A stretch of DNA of 64,000 nucleotides from Diadophis punctatus similis (GCA_023053685.1 JALIGW010000141.1:112501-176500); one strand, 5' to 3'; shown: positions 43,923 through 54,400, numbered from the stretch's first letter. Notes: a model not told the origin generated them from the sequence alone. A program made the numbers and translations.

Positions 43923-44064
43923 AGTAATCAAAGGGCCCATTATGTAAGAATAGCCAATGTTACAAAAGTAACAGAGCTGAGTAACAGAAAAGTAACAGAA
44001 ACACTTAAGTAGAGCCATTAAGATAAGGGGAATCAGGCTAAAAATAAACATATTGAGATATCAA

Positions 44065-44424
44065 TCTATATATATAAAAGCCAAATGCCACTGATGCATC
44101 ATCACAAAATCTGCAGAACCGTAAAGCCTACGAACTTGAAACATAGCACGTATGTTCCTCTTGGCTTCTAGGTACTCGCTAAGAAAGGATTTTTCAAAAT
44201 GACCATCAGACCATTAGTTGTTTTTTATATTATTATTAACATGCTCTGATGCTAAGGAGCTAGACGTTCTATTCTCCCTCCCCACCTGAAAAGAACTCTG
44301 TTCCAACTGCCAGTGGGCGTGGCCAGCACATGACTCATCTGGCCTGCGGGCTGGGAGTTTTAGACATTCTACTTCATGCTAAGGAGTTCAATTTCGTAGC
44401 AAAGCACGGGTATCCAGCTACTAG
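44065..44424 (+). mobile_element. Non-autonomous Helitron
   Basis: Starts TCTATATATATAAAAGCCAA and ends CGTAGCAAAGCACGGGTATC then CAGCTACTAG, i.e. 5' TC and 3' CTAG. It lies between A (44064) and T (44425), the host-site signature of rolling-circle transposons. 360 bp, no coding. An inverse fragment is at 62617. Confidence 0.88.
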
Positions 44425-44437
44425 TATGTATGTAGTT

Positions 44438-44700
44438 CAACATTGAGAAGAGACAAAGATTTATCCTGACATATAAAACAATTAAATGCAATACTTTAAA
44501 GTAGCTTTGCTGAGCAAGCCCTGTTTGAAGACTCTTTTGTTTCCGTACCGAAACCATTTCATATTTTTAATTTATATCTCAAATGCCTTCCACCTTGGCA
44601 TTCATATATGCATTCTCAACATGTATTTAAATACTGGAATGTAAACCATTTTCCCACAGCAGAAATGGTGGCAAACCATTTTAGGAGTCAATCAATCAGA
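44438..44700. repeat. Flanking duplication D2, copy 1
   Basis: CATTGAGAAGAGACAAAGAT, TTTATCCTGACAT and CATATATGCATTCTCAAC recur at 56654-57110. Here the site of the hAT MITE (56874) is empty. Confidence 0.75.
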
Positions 44701-44917
44701 ATAGAGCTGGAAGGGACTTTGCAGGTCTTCTAGTTCAACCTGAGATATGTGTAGGGATTTGGACTAGAAGACCTTCAAGGACCCTTTCAACTTTGTTACT
44801 CTGTTATAATTGCACTTCATGCATCCATACCACTGGTGATTGTTGCAGTATGAAAAAAGAATGGTGTTATATACCAGTGATTGTGTCACCCAACTGACTG
44901 AAAAAAAAAGGATTTGT

Positions 44918-45705
44918 TTAGAATAGAATAGAATAGAATAGAATAGAATAGAATAGAATAGAATAGAATAGAATAGAATGGAATGGAATGGAATGGAATG
45001 GAATGGAATGGAATGGAATGGAATGGAATGGAATGGAATAGAATAGAATTCTCTATTGGCCAAGTGTGATTGGACACACAAGGAATTTGTCTTTGGTGCA
45101 TATGCTCTCAGTGTACATAAAAGAAAAGATGCATTTGTCAACAATCATGAGGTACAACACTTAATGATTGTCATAGGGTACAAATAAGCAATCAGGAAAC
45201 AATCAATATTAATATAAATCGTAAGGATACAAGCAACAAGTTACAGTCCTACAGTCATAAGTGGGAGGAGATGGGTGATAGGAACGATGAGAAGACTAAT
45301 AGTAACAGTAATGCAGCCTTAGTGAATAGTTTGCCAGGGGTGAGGGAATTATTTGTTTAGCAGAGTGATGGCGTTCAGGAAAAAACTGTTCTTGTGTCTA
45401 GTTGTCTTGGTGTGCAGTGCTCTATAGCATCATTTTGAGGGCAGGAGTTGAAACAATTTATGTCCAGGATGCGACATAAACATTTTCACGCCCCTCTTTT
45501 TGACTCGTGCAGTATACAGGTCCTCAATGGAAGGCAGCTTGTTTTTTCGGCAGTTCTGATTCTCCTCTGACGTCTGTGTCTGTCTTGTTGGGTTGCAGAA
45601 CCAAACCAGACAGTTACAGAGGTGCAGATGACAGACTCCATAATTCCTCTGTAGAACTGTATCAGCAGCTCCTTGGGCAGTTTGAGCTTCCTGAGTTTAG
45701 CAGCT
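44918..45705 (-). mobile_element. Snake1-type CR1/L2-like LINE with (AATAG)n tail
   Basis: Minus-strand RT C-terminus LRKLKLPKELLIQFYRGIME, VICTSVTVWFGSATQQDR, then the 3' UTR GTGCATATGCTCTCAGTG and TTGGCCAAGTGTGATTGGAC-type end. The tail is the array (AATAG)n/(AATGG)n at 44918-45048. This LINE type is known for seeding such microsatellites in snakes. It is inserted in the flank of IGHV 5. Confidence 0.88.
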
Positions 45706-45774
45706 GTGTCATGCAAAATTGTGACCAGGATGGATAGATGTATTTCAGGAAGGATAATTTTAGAAGGACTTATT

Positions 45775-45781
45775 CATTGTG
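45775..45781 (-). promoter_or_regulatory. RSS heptamer variant of IGHV 5
   Basis: CACAATG (one change from CACAGTG at position 5); nonamer position TTCCTGAAA-like, degenerate. Confidence 0.55.
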
Positions 45782-46256
45782 TGTCTTGTGTGCAGGAATA
45801 CAGGGCAGTGTCTTCTGGTTTTAGAGCATTGAGTTGCAGTAGAAACTGATTTTGGGAGGTATCTCTTCTGATGGTTAATCGACTTTGGAGAATACTATTA
45901 TAATACACAATTCCATTCTTTGCAACACGTCCGACCCATTCCAGTCCTTCTCCTGGATGTTGACGGAGCCAGTCCATGTACACCTCTGCTACAGAAAATC
46001 CAGATACTGTACAAGTCAGTTTTATGGACTCCCCAGGCCTCTTAACGTCACCACCCAAATCGGTAACGGTACGACCGGATGAACTGCCTGCGACACAACA
46101 ATGCAAAGGAGAAGATTAAGAAGGAGAAGATGATGGTGCAGCAAGGTAACATAAAGAAATGTTGGAATAGAATTGACGATAGAAGAGATCGGACATTTTT
46201 TCCCCCTTACATGCAGGGAATGCCAATATGAAGCATGCCAAGATATTCCATTCCAT
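45782..46256 (-). CDS. IGHV: IGHV segment 5, open
   Basis: Leader exon 46211-46256 (MEWNILACFILAFPA), donor GTAAGG, V exon 45782-46087 after GCAG. Marks TVTDLGGDVKRPGESIK, LTCTVSGFSVAEVY, MDWLRQHPGEGLEWVGRV, RLTIRRDTSQNQFLLQLN, ALYSCTQ. No stop. The residue before the second Cys is Ser rather than Tyr. An older relative of segments 3 and 4 (same 306-nt V exon and same flanks). Confidence 0.9.
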
Positions 46257-46366
46257 AATGTTAATATTGAGTAAGAGACATGAGCAGAAATTCTGATCTT
46301 CAGCTCAAAAGGAACCTAACGGTCACTATAATTGTTCCCCTTTAAAAGAAGGCATGCCATAAAATA

Positions 46367-46374
46367 ATTTGCAT
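46367..46374 (-). promoter_or_regulatory. Octamer of IGHV 5
   Basis: Exact ATGCAAAT, 111 bp upstream of the leader ATG. Confidence 0.8.
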
Positions 46375-46609
46375 AATAATACTCAAATGGCCCATTGCTT
46401 AAGTACATAATACTGTAAGCGCCCAGTACTTTCATTAGGCATTGAAACCTGCTGCTGAGAACCAAGTTTTCATCTCTCATCTCTCAACTGCATTGGTGAC
46501 ATCTAAAATTAGTGGAGATTTGAAATGGACCGTCTCTCTTAGAGATTCTTCACCAGTCACAGGAATATCCAGTGAAAAATGGCATTTGCTAGACAAGAAT
46601 CTTGAGTAA

Positions 46610-46808
46610 GACCAATGGTGGTGGAGTGGTTAGAATGTAATATTGCAGGCTAATTCTGCCGACTGCCAGCAGTTTGATTCTCACCTGCTTAAGCCTTCTA
46701 TCCTTCCGAGATAGTTAAAATGAGGACCCAGATTGTTGGGGGCAATATGCTGACTCTCTAAAGACTGCTTAGAGAGGGCTGTAAAGCACCGTGAAGCAGT
46801 ATATAGCA
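46610..46808 (+). mobile_element. tRNA-derived SINE, copy c
   Basis: Ends AGCACCGTGAAGCAGTATAT and abuts copy d in opposite orientation. Confidence 0.8.
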
Positions 46809-47040
46809 ATAGCACTTTACTTATATACCGCTTCATAGTGCTTTACAGCCCTCTCTAAGCGGTTTACAGAGTTCAGCATATTGCCCCCAACAATCTGGGT
46901 CCTCAGTTTACCGACCTCAGAAGGATGGAAGGCTGAGTCAACCTTGAGCCTAGTGAGATTTGAACAGCTGAACTGCTGAACTAGCAGTCAGCCTGCAGTC
47001 GCAGCATTTAACCACTGCACCACTTCAGCTCAGTATATAA
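46804..47040 (-). mobile_element. tRNA-derived SINE, copy d
   Basis: Starts AGCAATAGCACTTTACTTAT, ends CCACTGCACCACTTCAGCTC. With copy c it forms a tail-to-tail inverted pair. Confidence 0.85.
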
Positions 47041-47059
47041 ATCCAAGTGCTACTGCTAT

Positions 47060-47668
47060 TACAAAATGGAAGGAAGCCAAATGCAACAGATAATTGTCAC
47101 TGCCAATATGAATTGCAAATTTACACCTGTGGGATTTAAACCTATCATGTTTTTGCTTCACCATTTGCTAAGCATTTGATGGCCCTGTGTGATATTTCCA
47201 ATACTTGTTCTTAGCTTCATTGCCATACGTAATGACATCAGGCTTACAGTTCCACAAAAGTGTTGAAGACCTATTATCTAATTTAAAATATGGACAATCT
47301 TATCTGCTCTTATCAACAAAGTAGAATAATGACTCTTTAGTACCATACGTACCCATGATAAGTCAAACTCTGGAAAAGTCTAACCTTTGTGAGTCTTTAA
47401 ACAAAAATACCATCAAAAATGTGTCAGACATGAATAAACAAACCCTTCTAACTTTTGGATGTTTCAATGTTCACTGTTAGCCTTTTCAGGGATATTGCTT
47501 TTTTTATGGTATTTTGGTTAAACTTTTGTGGGTTGTCTTATCTGCTGATGGGCTTATCTGTGGATATATATGGGACATATGAGTATTTAAAAAAAAGTAT
47601 TCATGTGTATTCTCCTGGATAAACCCATCTGCAGATAAGCTGAATTAACAGCCTATTGAAAAATATGT
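47060..47668. other. Intergenic, nothing recognised
   Basis: AT-rich sequence without domain, repeat or V-gene similarity that I can see. Confidence 0.5.
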
Positions 47669-47676
47669 GTGGTATG

Positions 47677-47914
47677 CAGAGGTGGGTTCCTACCAGTTCG
47701 GACCGGTTCTATAGAACTGTTAGTAACTTGGCAGCCTGGGTTGCTGGAACCAGCAGCGACCCAGGCCTGCCATGACCCCAAGCCAGTTCTTTCGGCAGCG
47801 CCATAGGCACCTCCATCTTGTTTTTTGCATGCGCACACAAAGCGCAACGTGCACACGCCCCCGCAGCACGTCCCTGAGCGAACTGGCATTAGCAGGATCC
47901 AGAACCCCCCCCTG
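47677..47914. mobile_element. hAT-type MITE, 8-bp target duplication GTGGTATR
   Basis: Starts CAGAGGTGGGTTCCTACCAG and ends ATCCAGAACCCCCCCCTG. Flanks GTGGTATG (47669-47676) and GTGGTATA (47915-47922). Confidence 0.8.
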
Positions 47915-48280
47915 GTGGTATATAGATGTGAGTCCATCTGAAATATCAGGTTTGTAGACTGCACTTGGATGGAGAACCACCTGAGAATTTGAATTTTGGC
48001 TAGATTGCTAAATCAAAACGCTATCAAGGAGACAGCAGGTATAAATGACTTTTTGGGAGTTGCAAAGAAGCCCCCACAAATGTAATTGCTAGAATCTGCA
48101 CTGGATTCCTTCCCTTTAAAGTTAGACTTTGAAGTCTGAAAGTGAACAAAAATTGAAGGATTACGGAACTGGCTTAGTTTTAGTGGCAAATAAATTGTAT
48201 TGAATAAAAAATAATGAAAACAAAAATATGGATCATAGATCAGTTTGCTAATTCAATGAAAGTTGATTTTCTTTTAGTTG

Positions 48281-48282
<2 letters not shown>

Positions 48283-48376
<94 letters not shown>

Positions 48377-48850
48377 TTTGTATTTCTATGCCGCTCAACT
48401 CCTCAGGGACTCTGAGTGGCTCACAACAAATACAAATATCATCAATATAATAATATAATATAATATAATATAATGTAATGTAATGTAATGTAATGTAATG
48501 TAATGTAATGTAATAATATAATATAATATAATATAATATAATATAATATAATATAATATAATATAATATAATATAATATAATATAATATAATATAATATA
48601 ATATAATATAATATAATATAATATAATAATATAATATAATATAATATAATATAATATAATATAATATAATATAATATAATATAATATAATATAATATAAT
48701 ATAATATAATATAATATAATATAATATAATATAATATAATATAATATAATATAATATAATATAATATAATATAATATAATATAATATAATATAATATAAT
48801 ATAATATAATATAATATAATATAATATAATATAATATAATAATATAATAT
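48283..48850. repeat. (TTTA)n with LINE 3' end, then (TAATA/TAATG)n array
   Basis: TTTA repeats at 48283-48380, an inverse family C LINE end (ATGCCGCTCAACTCCTCAGG, 48389-48408), then about 400 bp of ATAAT-type pentamers from 48440. Confidence 0.95.
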
Positions 48851-49129
48851 TGTTAAATTGTGGGCAAAGATCGCAGGAGACAGACTTCAGAACAGCTCTT
48901 TTATTAGTTCACTCAAAACAACCAGCAACTTGCAGTCTGACAGATAGCCCTTTTATAGGGAACTGTCAGACACAACAACCAATAGCGTATGAGCATTCAA
49001 ACACATGACCAGGGTGGCAACAACAGTTCAGGCAGAGTTCAACTATAAACATAACAACAACAGTTCAGTCAGAGGTCGTCTAGTCAAAACAAGTTTATGG
49101 TTCAGTTATAGGTCAGTCAGAACACAACA
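48851..49129 (-). mobile_element. Solo LTR, family 3
   Basis: Minus strand runs from TGTTGTGTTCTGACTGACC to GCCCACAATTTAACA and has ACTAATAAAAGAGC (polyadenylation signal). 5-bp duplication AATAT at 48846-48850 and 49130-49134. Inserted into the pentamer array. Confidence 0.82.
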
Positions 49130-49134
49130 AATAT

Positions 49135-49290
49135 AATTAATATAATATAATATAATAATATAATATAACATAACATAACATAACATAACATAACATAACA
49201 TAACATAACATAACATAACATAACATAACATAACATAACATAACATAACATAACATAACATAACATAACATAACATAACATAATATAATA
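49135..49290. repeat. (TAACA/TAATA)n array
   Basis: About 25 TAACA units, flanked by TAATA units; the other side of the array split by the LTR. Confidence 0.95.
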
Positions 49291-49380
49291 TAATCCCCAA
49301 GTGACTCTGGGTGGCTTACCTACAAAACATATCCATGGAATGCAAGATAAAAAAAAAAAATAAACTCATATAAATATGCA

Positions 49381-49570
49381 AAGCAAACAGGGAAGAATGG
49401 CAACTAGGAGTACATTCATCAATAACAGAACTCCCAAGCTGAACTATCTCCTAATCCCCATGACTGAGAGAATTCTTAGAGAAATTCATGCTGGCTGTGG
49501 GATTCTGGGAGTTGAAATCCAGACAACTCAAATTCTGGAAAGTTGCCAAACACTTGTACAGAGCAGTGTG
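49381..49570 (+). repeat. Dispersed repeat R1, copy b
   Basis: GGAAGAATGGCAACTAGGAG, CTGGGAGTTGAAATCCAGAC; compare 32122 and 53977. Confidence 0.6.
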
Positions 49571-49631
49571 CATTGTTTGTGAGACAGACAGATGGCTATG
49601 GAAACAGATGGTAACTTGGGTATGGACAGTG

Positions 49632-50170
49632 TGGAGAAAAGAAGGGTGACATGATAGCAGTATTCCAGTGTTTGAGGCATTGCCACAAAGAAACTACATA
49701 TCAGACATTACTATCAGACAACTACATACCCACACTACATATCAGACATTAACATAATTGAGAATGTCCAGAGATATTTCACAAGAAGAGTATTACATTC
49801 CTCTGTTTGCAACAGAATACCTTATGAATTGAAATTTTGGGACTTGAAAATTTAGAACTACGCCGCCTTCGATCTGACCTACGTGTAGCTCACAAAATTA
49901 TCTGCCACAATGTCCTACCTATTAATGACTACTTCAGCTTCAACCGCAACAATACACGAGCTCACAATAGATACAAATTTAATGTAAACTGCTCCAAACT
50001 TGATTGCAAAAAATTCGACTTCAACAACAGAGTGGTCAATGCCTGGAATACATTATTTGACTCAATTGTTTCCTCCTCAAACACCCCAAAAATTAACCTT
50101 AGATTATCTACCATCGACCTCACCCCATTCCTAAGAGGTCTGTAAGGGGCGCACAATCGTGCCTAGAGTT
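49632..50170 (+). mobile_element. CR1-type fragments (family B stub, then family A)
   Basis: 49632-49690 resembles CR1 family B. From 49735 family A: LELRRLRSDLRVAHKIICHN, FSFNRNNTRAHNRYK and NLRLSTIDLTPFLRGL to a short 3' UTR. Confidence 0.78.
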
Positions 50171-50213
50171 CCTGTCCAATTGCACCCATATATTCGTAAT
50201 TCTTGTACTCATA

Positions 50214-50442
50214 GCAATAGCAATAGCACTTAGACTTATATACCGCTTTACAGCCCTCTGTAAGCGGTTTACAGAGTCAGCATATTGCCCCCAACAATCT
50301 GGGTGCTCATTTTACCTACCTCGGAAGGATGGAAGGCTGAGTCAACCTTGAGCCGGTGAGATTTGAACCGCTGAACTGCAGCTAGCAGTCAGCTGAAGTA
50401 GCTTGCAGTGCTGCACTCTAACCACTGCGCCACCTCGGCTCA
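50214..50442 (-). mobile_element. tRNA-derived SINE, copy e
   Basis: AGCAATAGCACTTAGACTTA to ACCACTGCGCCACCTCGGCT. Confidence 0.85.
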
Positions 50443-50554
50443 TAATCATGCGTGTACTATTATATATATACAGTATATACAATCATGTTTATACTTTGTG
50501 TATACTTTGCTTGTTATCATATATGCTTGACAAATAAAATAATAATAATAAAAA

Positions 50555-50835
50555 GAAAAGGGGGTCAACATATTTTCCAAAGCCCCAGAAGGCAAGACAA
50601 GAAACAATGGATGGAATCTAATCAAGGAGAGAAGCAACCTGGAATTAAGGAGAAACTTCTTAACAGTGAGGACAATTAATCAGCTTGCCTTCAGAAATTG
50701 TAGGTGCTTCATCACTGGAGGTTTTTAAGAAAAGACAGGACAGCCACCTATCTGAAAAGGTATAAGGTCTCCTGTTTGAGCAGGGGGTTGGACTAGAAGA
50801 CCTCCAAGATCCCTTCCAGCTCTTTTCTGATTGAA
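50555..50835 (+). mobile_element. CR1 LINE 3' end, family B
   Basis: NNGWNLIKERSNLELRRN-type frame and 3' UTR GGGTTGGACTAGAAGACCTC. Confidence 0.8.
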
Positions 50836-50839
50836 CTCA

Positions 50840-51340
50840 TATTAGCAGTAGCAATAGCACTTAGGGTTATATGCCATTTCATTGTGTTTTCTAAGCATCT
50901 GCCCCAAACAATCTGGGCCCTCATTACTTCAGAAAGATGGAACACTGAGTCAACTTTGAGCTGGTCAGGATCAAACTGCTGGCAGTCGGCAGAGTTAGCC
51001 TACAATACTGCATTCTAACCACTGCACAACCATGACTCACATTGGATTTATCATGCATGAAACTGAAGTTCACCATGGAGATGGAGATATCCTTTTTAAA
51101 TTGAAATTATGAATTTTCGAGGTGCGCAACGATTAGAGGCAGAACTGCAGGTCACTTTAGCTGTCTGTGATCCGCAGGTCAGCGGTTCAAATCTTACCAG
51201 CTCAAAGTTGACTCAGCCTTCCATCCTTCCGAGGTAGGTAAAATGAGGACCCAGATTGTTGGGGGCAATATAAAAATATACATTGCTTACTGGTGTAAAC
51301 CGCTTAGAGAGTGCTTGCACTGTGAGGTGGTATATAAATC
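50840..51340. mobile_element. Two tRNA-derived SINEs in opposite orientation (copies f, g)
   Basis: 50840-51040 minus (AGCAATAGCACTTAGGGTTA), degenerate. 51118-51340 plus (CAGCGGTTCAAATCTTACC B box, CCGAGGTAGGTAAAATGAGG). Confidence 0.75.
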
Positions 51341-51342
51341 TC

Positions 51343-51347
51343 ACAAA

Positions 51348-51414
<67 letters not shown>

Positions 51415-51467
51415 ATGAATGAATGAATGAATGAATGAATGAATGAATGAATGAATGAATGAATGAA

Positions 51468-51538
<71 letters not shown>

Positions 51539-51540
51539 AT
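51343..51540. repeat. (AAAT)n (AATG)n (AAAT)n array
   Basis: AAAT, then about 15 AATG units at 51414-51466, then AAAT again. Confidence 0.95.
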
Positions 51541-51565
51541 CCTGGCAGGAAAACTGGAAAACTTA

Positions 51566-51629
51566 TTTATTACTAGAAACCACATTTACTAAAGTCATTA
51601 CTTTAGTAAATGTGGTTTCTAATAATAAA
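51566..51629. repeat. 30-bp inverted repeat with 4-base loop
   Basis: 51566-51595 and 51600-51629 pair with one mismatch; the right arm corresponds to the flank of IGHV 7 (54526-54550). Confidence 0.85.
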
Positions 51630-51703
51630 ATAATCCTGTCAGGAAACATGAGTGCTCAAAATCAAGAAGGGTATTTTTCCCCCTTGTCATGATTATTTTC
51701 TAT

Positions 51704-51710
51704 CATTGTG
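51704..51710 (-). promoter_or_regulatory. RSS heptamer variant of IGHV 6
   Basis: CACAATG. The best nonamer at 23 bp is GGAAAAATA (51672-51680), an A-core only. Confidence 0.55.
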
Positions 51711-52958
51711 TGGGTTATTGCACTAGTACAATAATACACAGCTGTATCCTCCAATGTCAAGTCATTCATTTGGAGGTAGAAGTTGGAACTGTCTTTGGAG
51801 GCTGTAAATCTTCCTTGTATTGTGGGAGAATAAGCACTGTACTTCGGGATACAATAATGTACCAGCCACTTCAGTGGGTACCCAGGCTTCTTCATCAACC
51901 AATCCATATAATGATTGTAAATATCAAACCCAGTTATGGAGCATTTGAGTTGGAGTGATTCTCCTTGATTCTTGATTACTGGATTTGACTGAGTGAGAGT
52001 AATCTGAGAAATGACCCCTGAAGGAAAGAGAAATGGTCGTCAAGTGATGGAAATGAATTATTCTATAAGAAAAAAAAAGATATTATAATGAAAGATCAAG
52101 ACTGTTTTTCTGAACTCTGCAGATAATCTCATTTGACAATGAGCTTTGCTATAAAACCAAAAGAAGAGACTAGCAATAGTGCCAGAGCCCATTGTAACAA
52201 CATTGCCAAAAAGGCATTAAGAGTTGTTAACTTAATCATGCGTAGCTTCTTCTCTGGCAATATTACACTGCTAACCAGAGCACACAAAACATTTGCCAGA
52301 CCAATCCTCGAATACAGCTCACCTGTCTGGAACCCGCACTGCATATAGGACATTAATACAATCGAGAGAGTCCAGAAATATTTCACAAGAAGAGTCCCCC
52401 ACTCCTCTGCTCGCAACAGAATACCTTATTCCACCAGACTTGAAATTTTGGGCTTAGATAACTTAGAGCTACGTCGCCTTCGATCTGATCTAAATGTAGT
52501 TCATAAAATCATCTGCCACAATGTCCTACCTGTCAATGAATACTTCAGCTTCAACCGCAATAGATTCAAACTCAATGTAAACAGCTCCAAACTCGACTGC
52601 AGAAAATACGACTTCAGCAACAGAGTGATCAATGCCTGGAATGCACTGCCTGACTCTGTGGTTTCTTCCCCCAAACCCAAAAACTTTAACCTTAGACTGT
52701 CTACAGTCGACCTCACCCCATTTCTAAGAGGTCTGTAAGGGGTGTGCATAAGTGCACCATCGTGCCTGCCGTCCCTGTCCTACTGTCCTATTGTCCAAAT
52801 TTTATCTGTACCTACTTTTCTTTTGTTTATGTTTATACCATACCTGTTATCTTGTACACGTTTTGACAAATAAAATAAGTAAAATAAATAAATAAAATAA
52901 AATAGAACAGAATACCTTTCAAAATTGTATGAATGAAAATTAGAGGTAGCCAGTTCAT
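51711..52958 (-). CDS. IGHV: IGHV segment 6, divergent FR2, leader intron interrupted by a LINE
   Basis: V exon 51711-52017 (307 nt) after CAG, leader exon 52916-52958 (43 nt, MNWLPLIFIHTILK) with a GTATTC donor. Marks QITLTQSNPVIKNQGE, LKCSITGFDIYNHY, RFTASKDSSNFYLQMND, AVYYCTS. FR2 reads WLMKKPGYPLKWLVHY in place of the usual W(I/V)RQ.PGK.LEW. An extra Cys follows in CDR2 (HYCIPK). The intron is 898 bp because a family A LINE is inserted; segment 7 has 164 bp. Open throughout. Whether splicing over the LINE still works is unknown. Confidence 0.87.
52180..52905 (+). mobile_element. CR1-superfamily LINE family A inserted in the IGHV 6 leader intron
   Basis: NSARAHCNNIAKKALRVVNL, LTRAHKTFARPILEYSSPVW, LELRRLRSDLNVVHKII, TPFLRGL, then 3' UTR and TTGACAAATAAAATAAG tail. 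Antisense to the IGHV. Segment 7 shows the empty site. Confidence 0.9.
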
Positions 52959-53073
52959 GATACCTTTTCTTCACTCTTATTATCTCTTTGAAGACCTTTT
53001 TTTTAAAGAGGAGACAGGAGGTCAGGAGTGAGCGAAGCTGCAGCAAAGGGGGAAATTAATATAAGATGAAGTG

Positions 53074-53081
53074 GTTTGCAT
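53074..53081 (-). promoter_or_regulatory. Octamer variant of IGHV 6
   Basis: ATGCAAAC (one change from ATGCAAAT), 116 bp upstream of the leader ATG. Confidence 0.65.
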
Positions 53082-53424
53082 ATGTTTTCCCTTTTAAGAG
53101 GTTTAAGTTCTTAATGCCTCCCAATATAAGAAGATGGAACATTCCTTTGTAGAACAATTCGATCTCCAAAGTACATAAGTGTACCATTGATGGATGACTG
53201 GCTTATCACCTTCTGGTGTGAGTGTATGAATAAAACAATTTTTAGACTAGAAGAAAAGGATACAGAATCTGGTGGCACCTTTTTGAACTGACAATTTTTA
53301 TTAAAGGGAGAAGGTTTCAACTCATATTGCCCCAAAGGTGCTTTTTCAAGAGGCAACTAGACTTTCTGTTTTTTTTCTTTGAAGATGTTTCACTTCTTAT
53401 CCAAGAAGCGTCTTCAGAGGTGAA

Positions 53425-53935
53425 GAGTCCTCCACTCCTCTGCTCGCAATAAAATACCTTATTCCACCAGACTTTAAATATTGGGATTAGACAATTTACA
53501 ACTATGTTGCCTCCGATCTGATCTAAATGTAGTTCATAAAATCATATATCAAAATGTCCTTCCTGTCAATGATTACTTCAGCTTCAACCGCAACAATACA
53601 CGAGCAGATAATAGATTCAAACTTGATGTAAACCGCTCCAAACTCGACTGCAGAAAAGACGACTTCAGCAACAGAGTGGTCAATGCCTGGAGTGCACTAC
53701 CTGACTCTGTGGTTTCTTCCCCAAACCCCCCACAACTTTAACCTTAGACTGTCTACAGTCGACCTCTCCCCATTTCTAAGAGGTTTGTAAGGGGCGTGCA
53801 TAAGCGCACCACTGTGCCTACCGTCCCTGTCCTATTGTCCTCTTTTATCGGAACATTTTACTTACATTATGTTTATACAAACGACTACTATCCTGTACAT
53901 GTTTGACAAATAAAATAAATAAATAAAATAAAATG
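53425..53935 (+). mobile_element. CR1-superfamily LINE family A fragment
   Basis: LQLCCLRSDLNVVHKIIYQN, FSFNRNNTRADNRFKLD, NAWSALPDSVVSSPNPP and a complete 3' end with AAATAAATAAAATAAAA tail. Confidence 0.85.
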
Positions 53936-53976
53936 CAAGTTAAAAAAATAAATAAACCCATAAAAATTGGAAAAAG

Positions 53977-54400
53977 CAAACCAGAAAGACTGGCAACTAG
54001 GAGTAAATTCATCAATAGCACAGAACTCACAGGTTTAACTATCTCCCAATCTCCTCAAGACTGAGAATTTTCAGGGAAATCCATGCTGGCTAGGGAATTA
54101 TGGGAGTTGAAGTCCAGACTTCTTAAATTTTAGAAGGTTTTTGCACTACCTGACTCTGTGGTTTCTTTCCCAAACCCCCAAAACTTTAACCTTAGACTGT
54201 CTACAGCCGACCTCTCCCCGTTTCTAAGATGTCTGTAAGGGGCGTGCATAAGCGCACCACTGTGCCTACCGTCCCTGTCCTACTGTCCTATTGCCAAATT
54301 TACCTGTATCTACTCTGCTAATGTTTATGTTTATGCCAATACCTGCTGTCTTGTACATGGTTGACAAACAAACAAATAAACAAAAAATAAAATAAAAGGT
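53977..54400 (+). mobile_element. Dispersed repeat R1 (copy c) followed by family A LINE 3' end
   Basis: 53977-54140 is R1 (GACTGGCAACTAGGAGTAAA). 54145-54400 is a short LINE 3' end (CTACCTGACTCTGTGGTTTC to GACAAACAAACAAATAAAC). Confidence 0.7.

Larger units (their letters stand above)
43214..44043. repeat. IGHV-containing segmental duplication, copy 2
   Basis: Counterpart of 39401-40590. Its left flank at 43150-43215 is continuous across the site where copy 1 carries the L1. Confidence 0.9.
51600..53380. repeat. IGHV-containing duplication D1, copy 1 (counterpart 54526-56225)
   Basis: V exon, leader, promoter and upstream flank (GATGGATGACTGGCTTATCA, GTGCTTTTTCAAGAGGCAAC) match the IGHV 7 region. 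Each copy has its own later insertion: a LINE here, a hAT element at 55429 there. Confidence 0.9.

Noticed and set aside
26347..51340. A vertebrate small RNA gene family suggested by seven similar blocks
   Set aside because: The blocks are copies of one tRNA-derived SINE in both orientations, several truncated.
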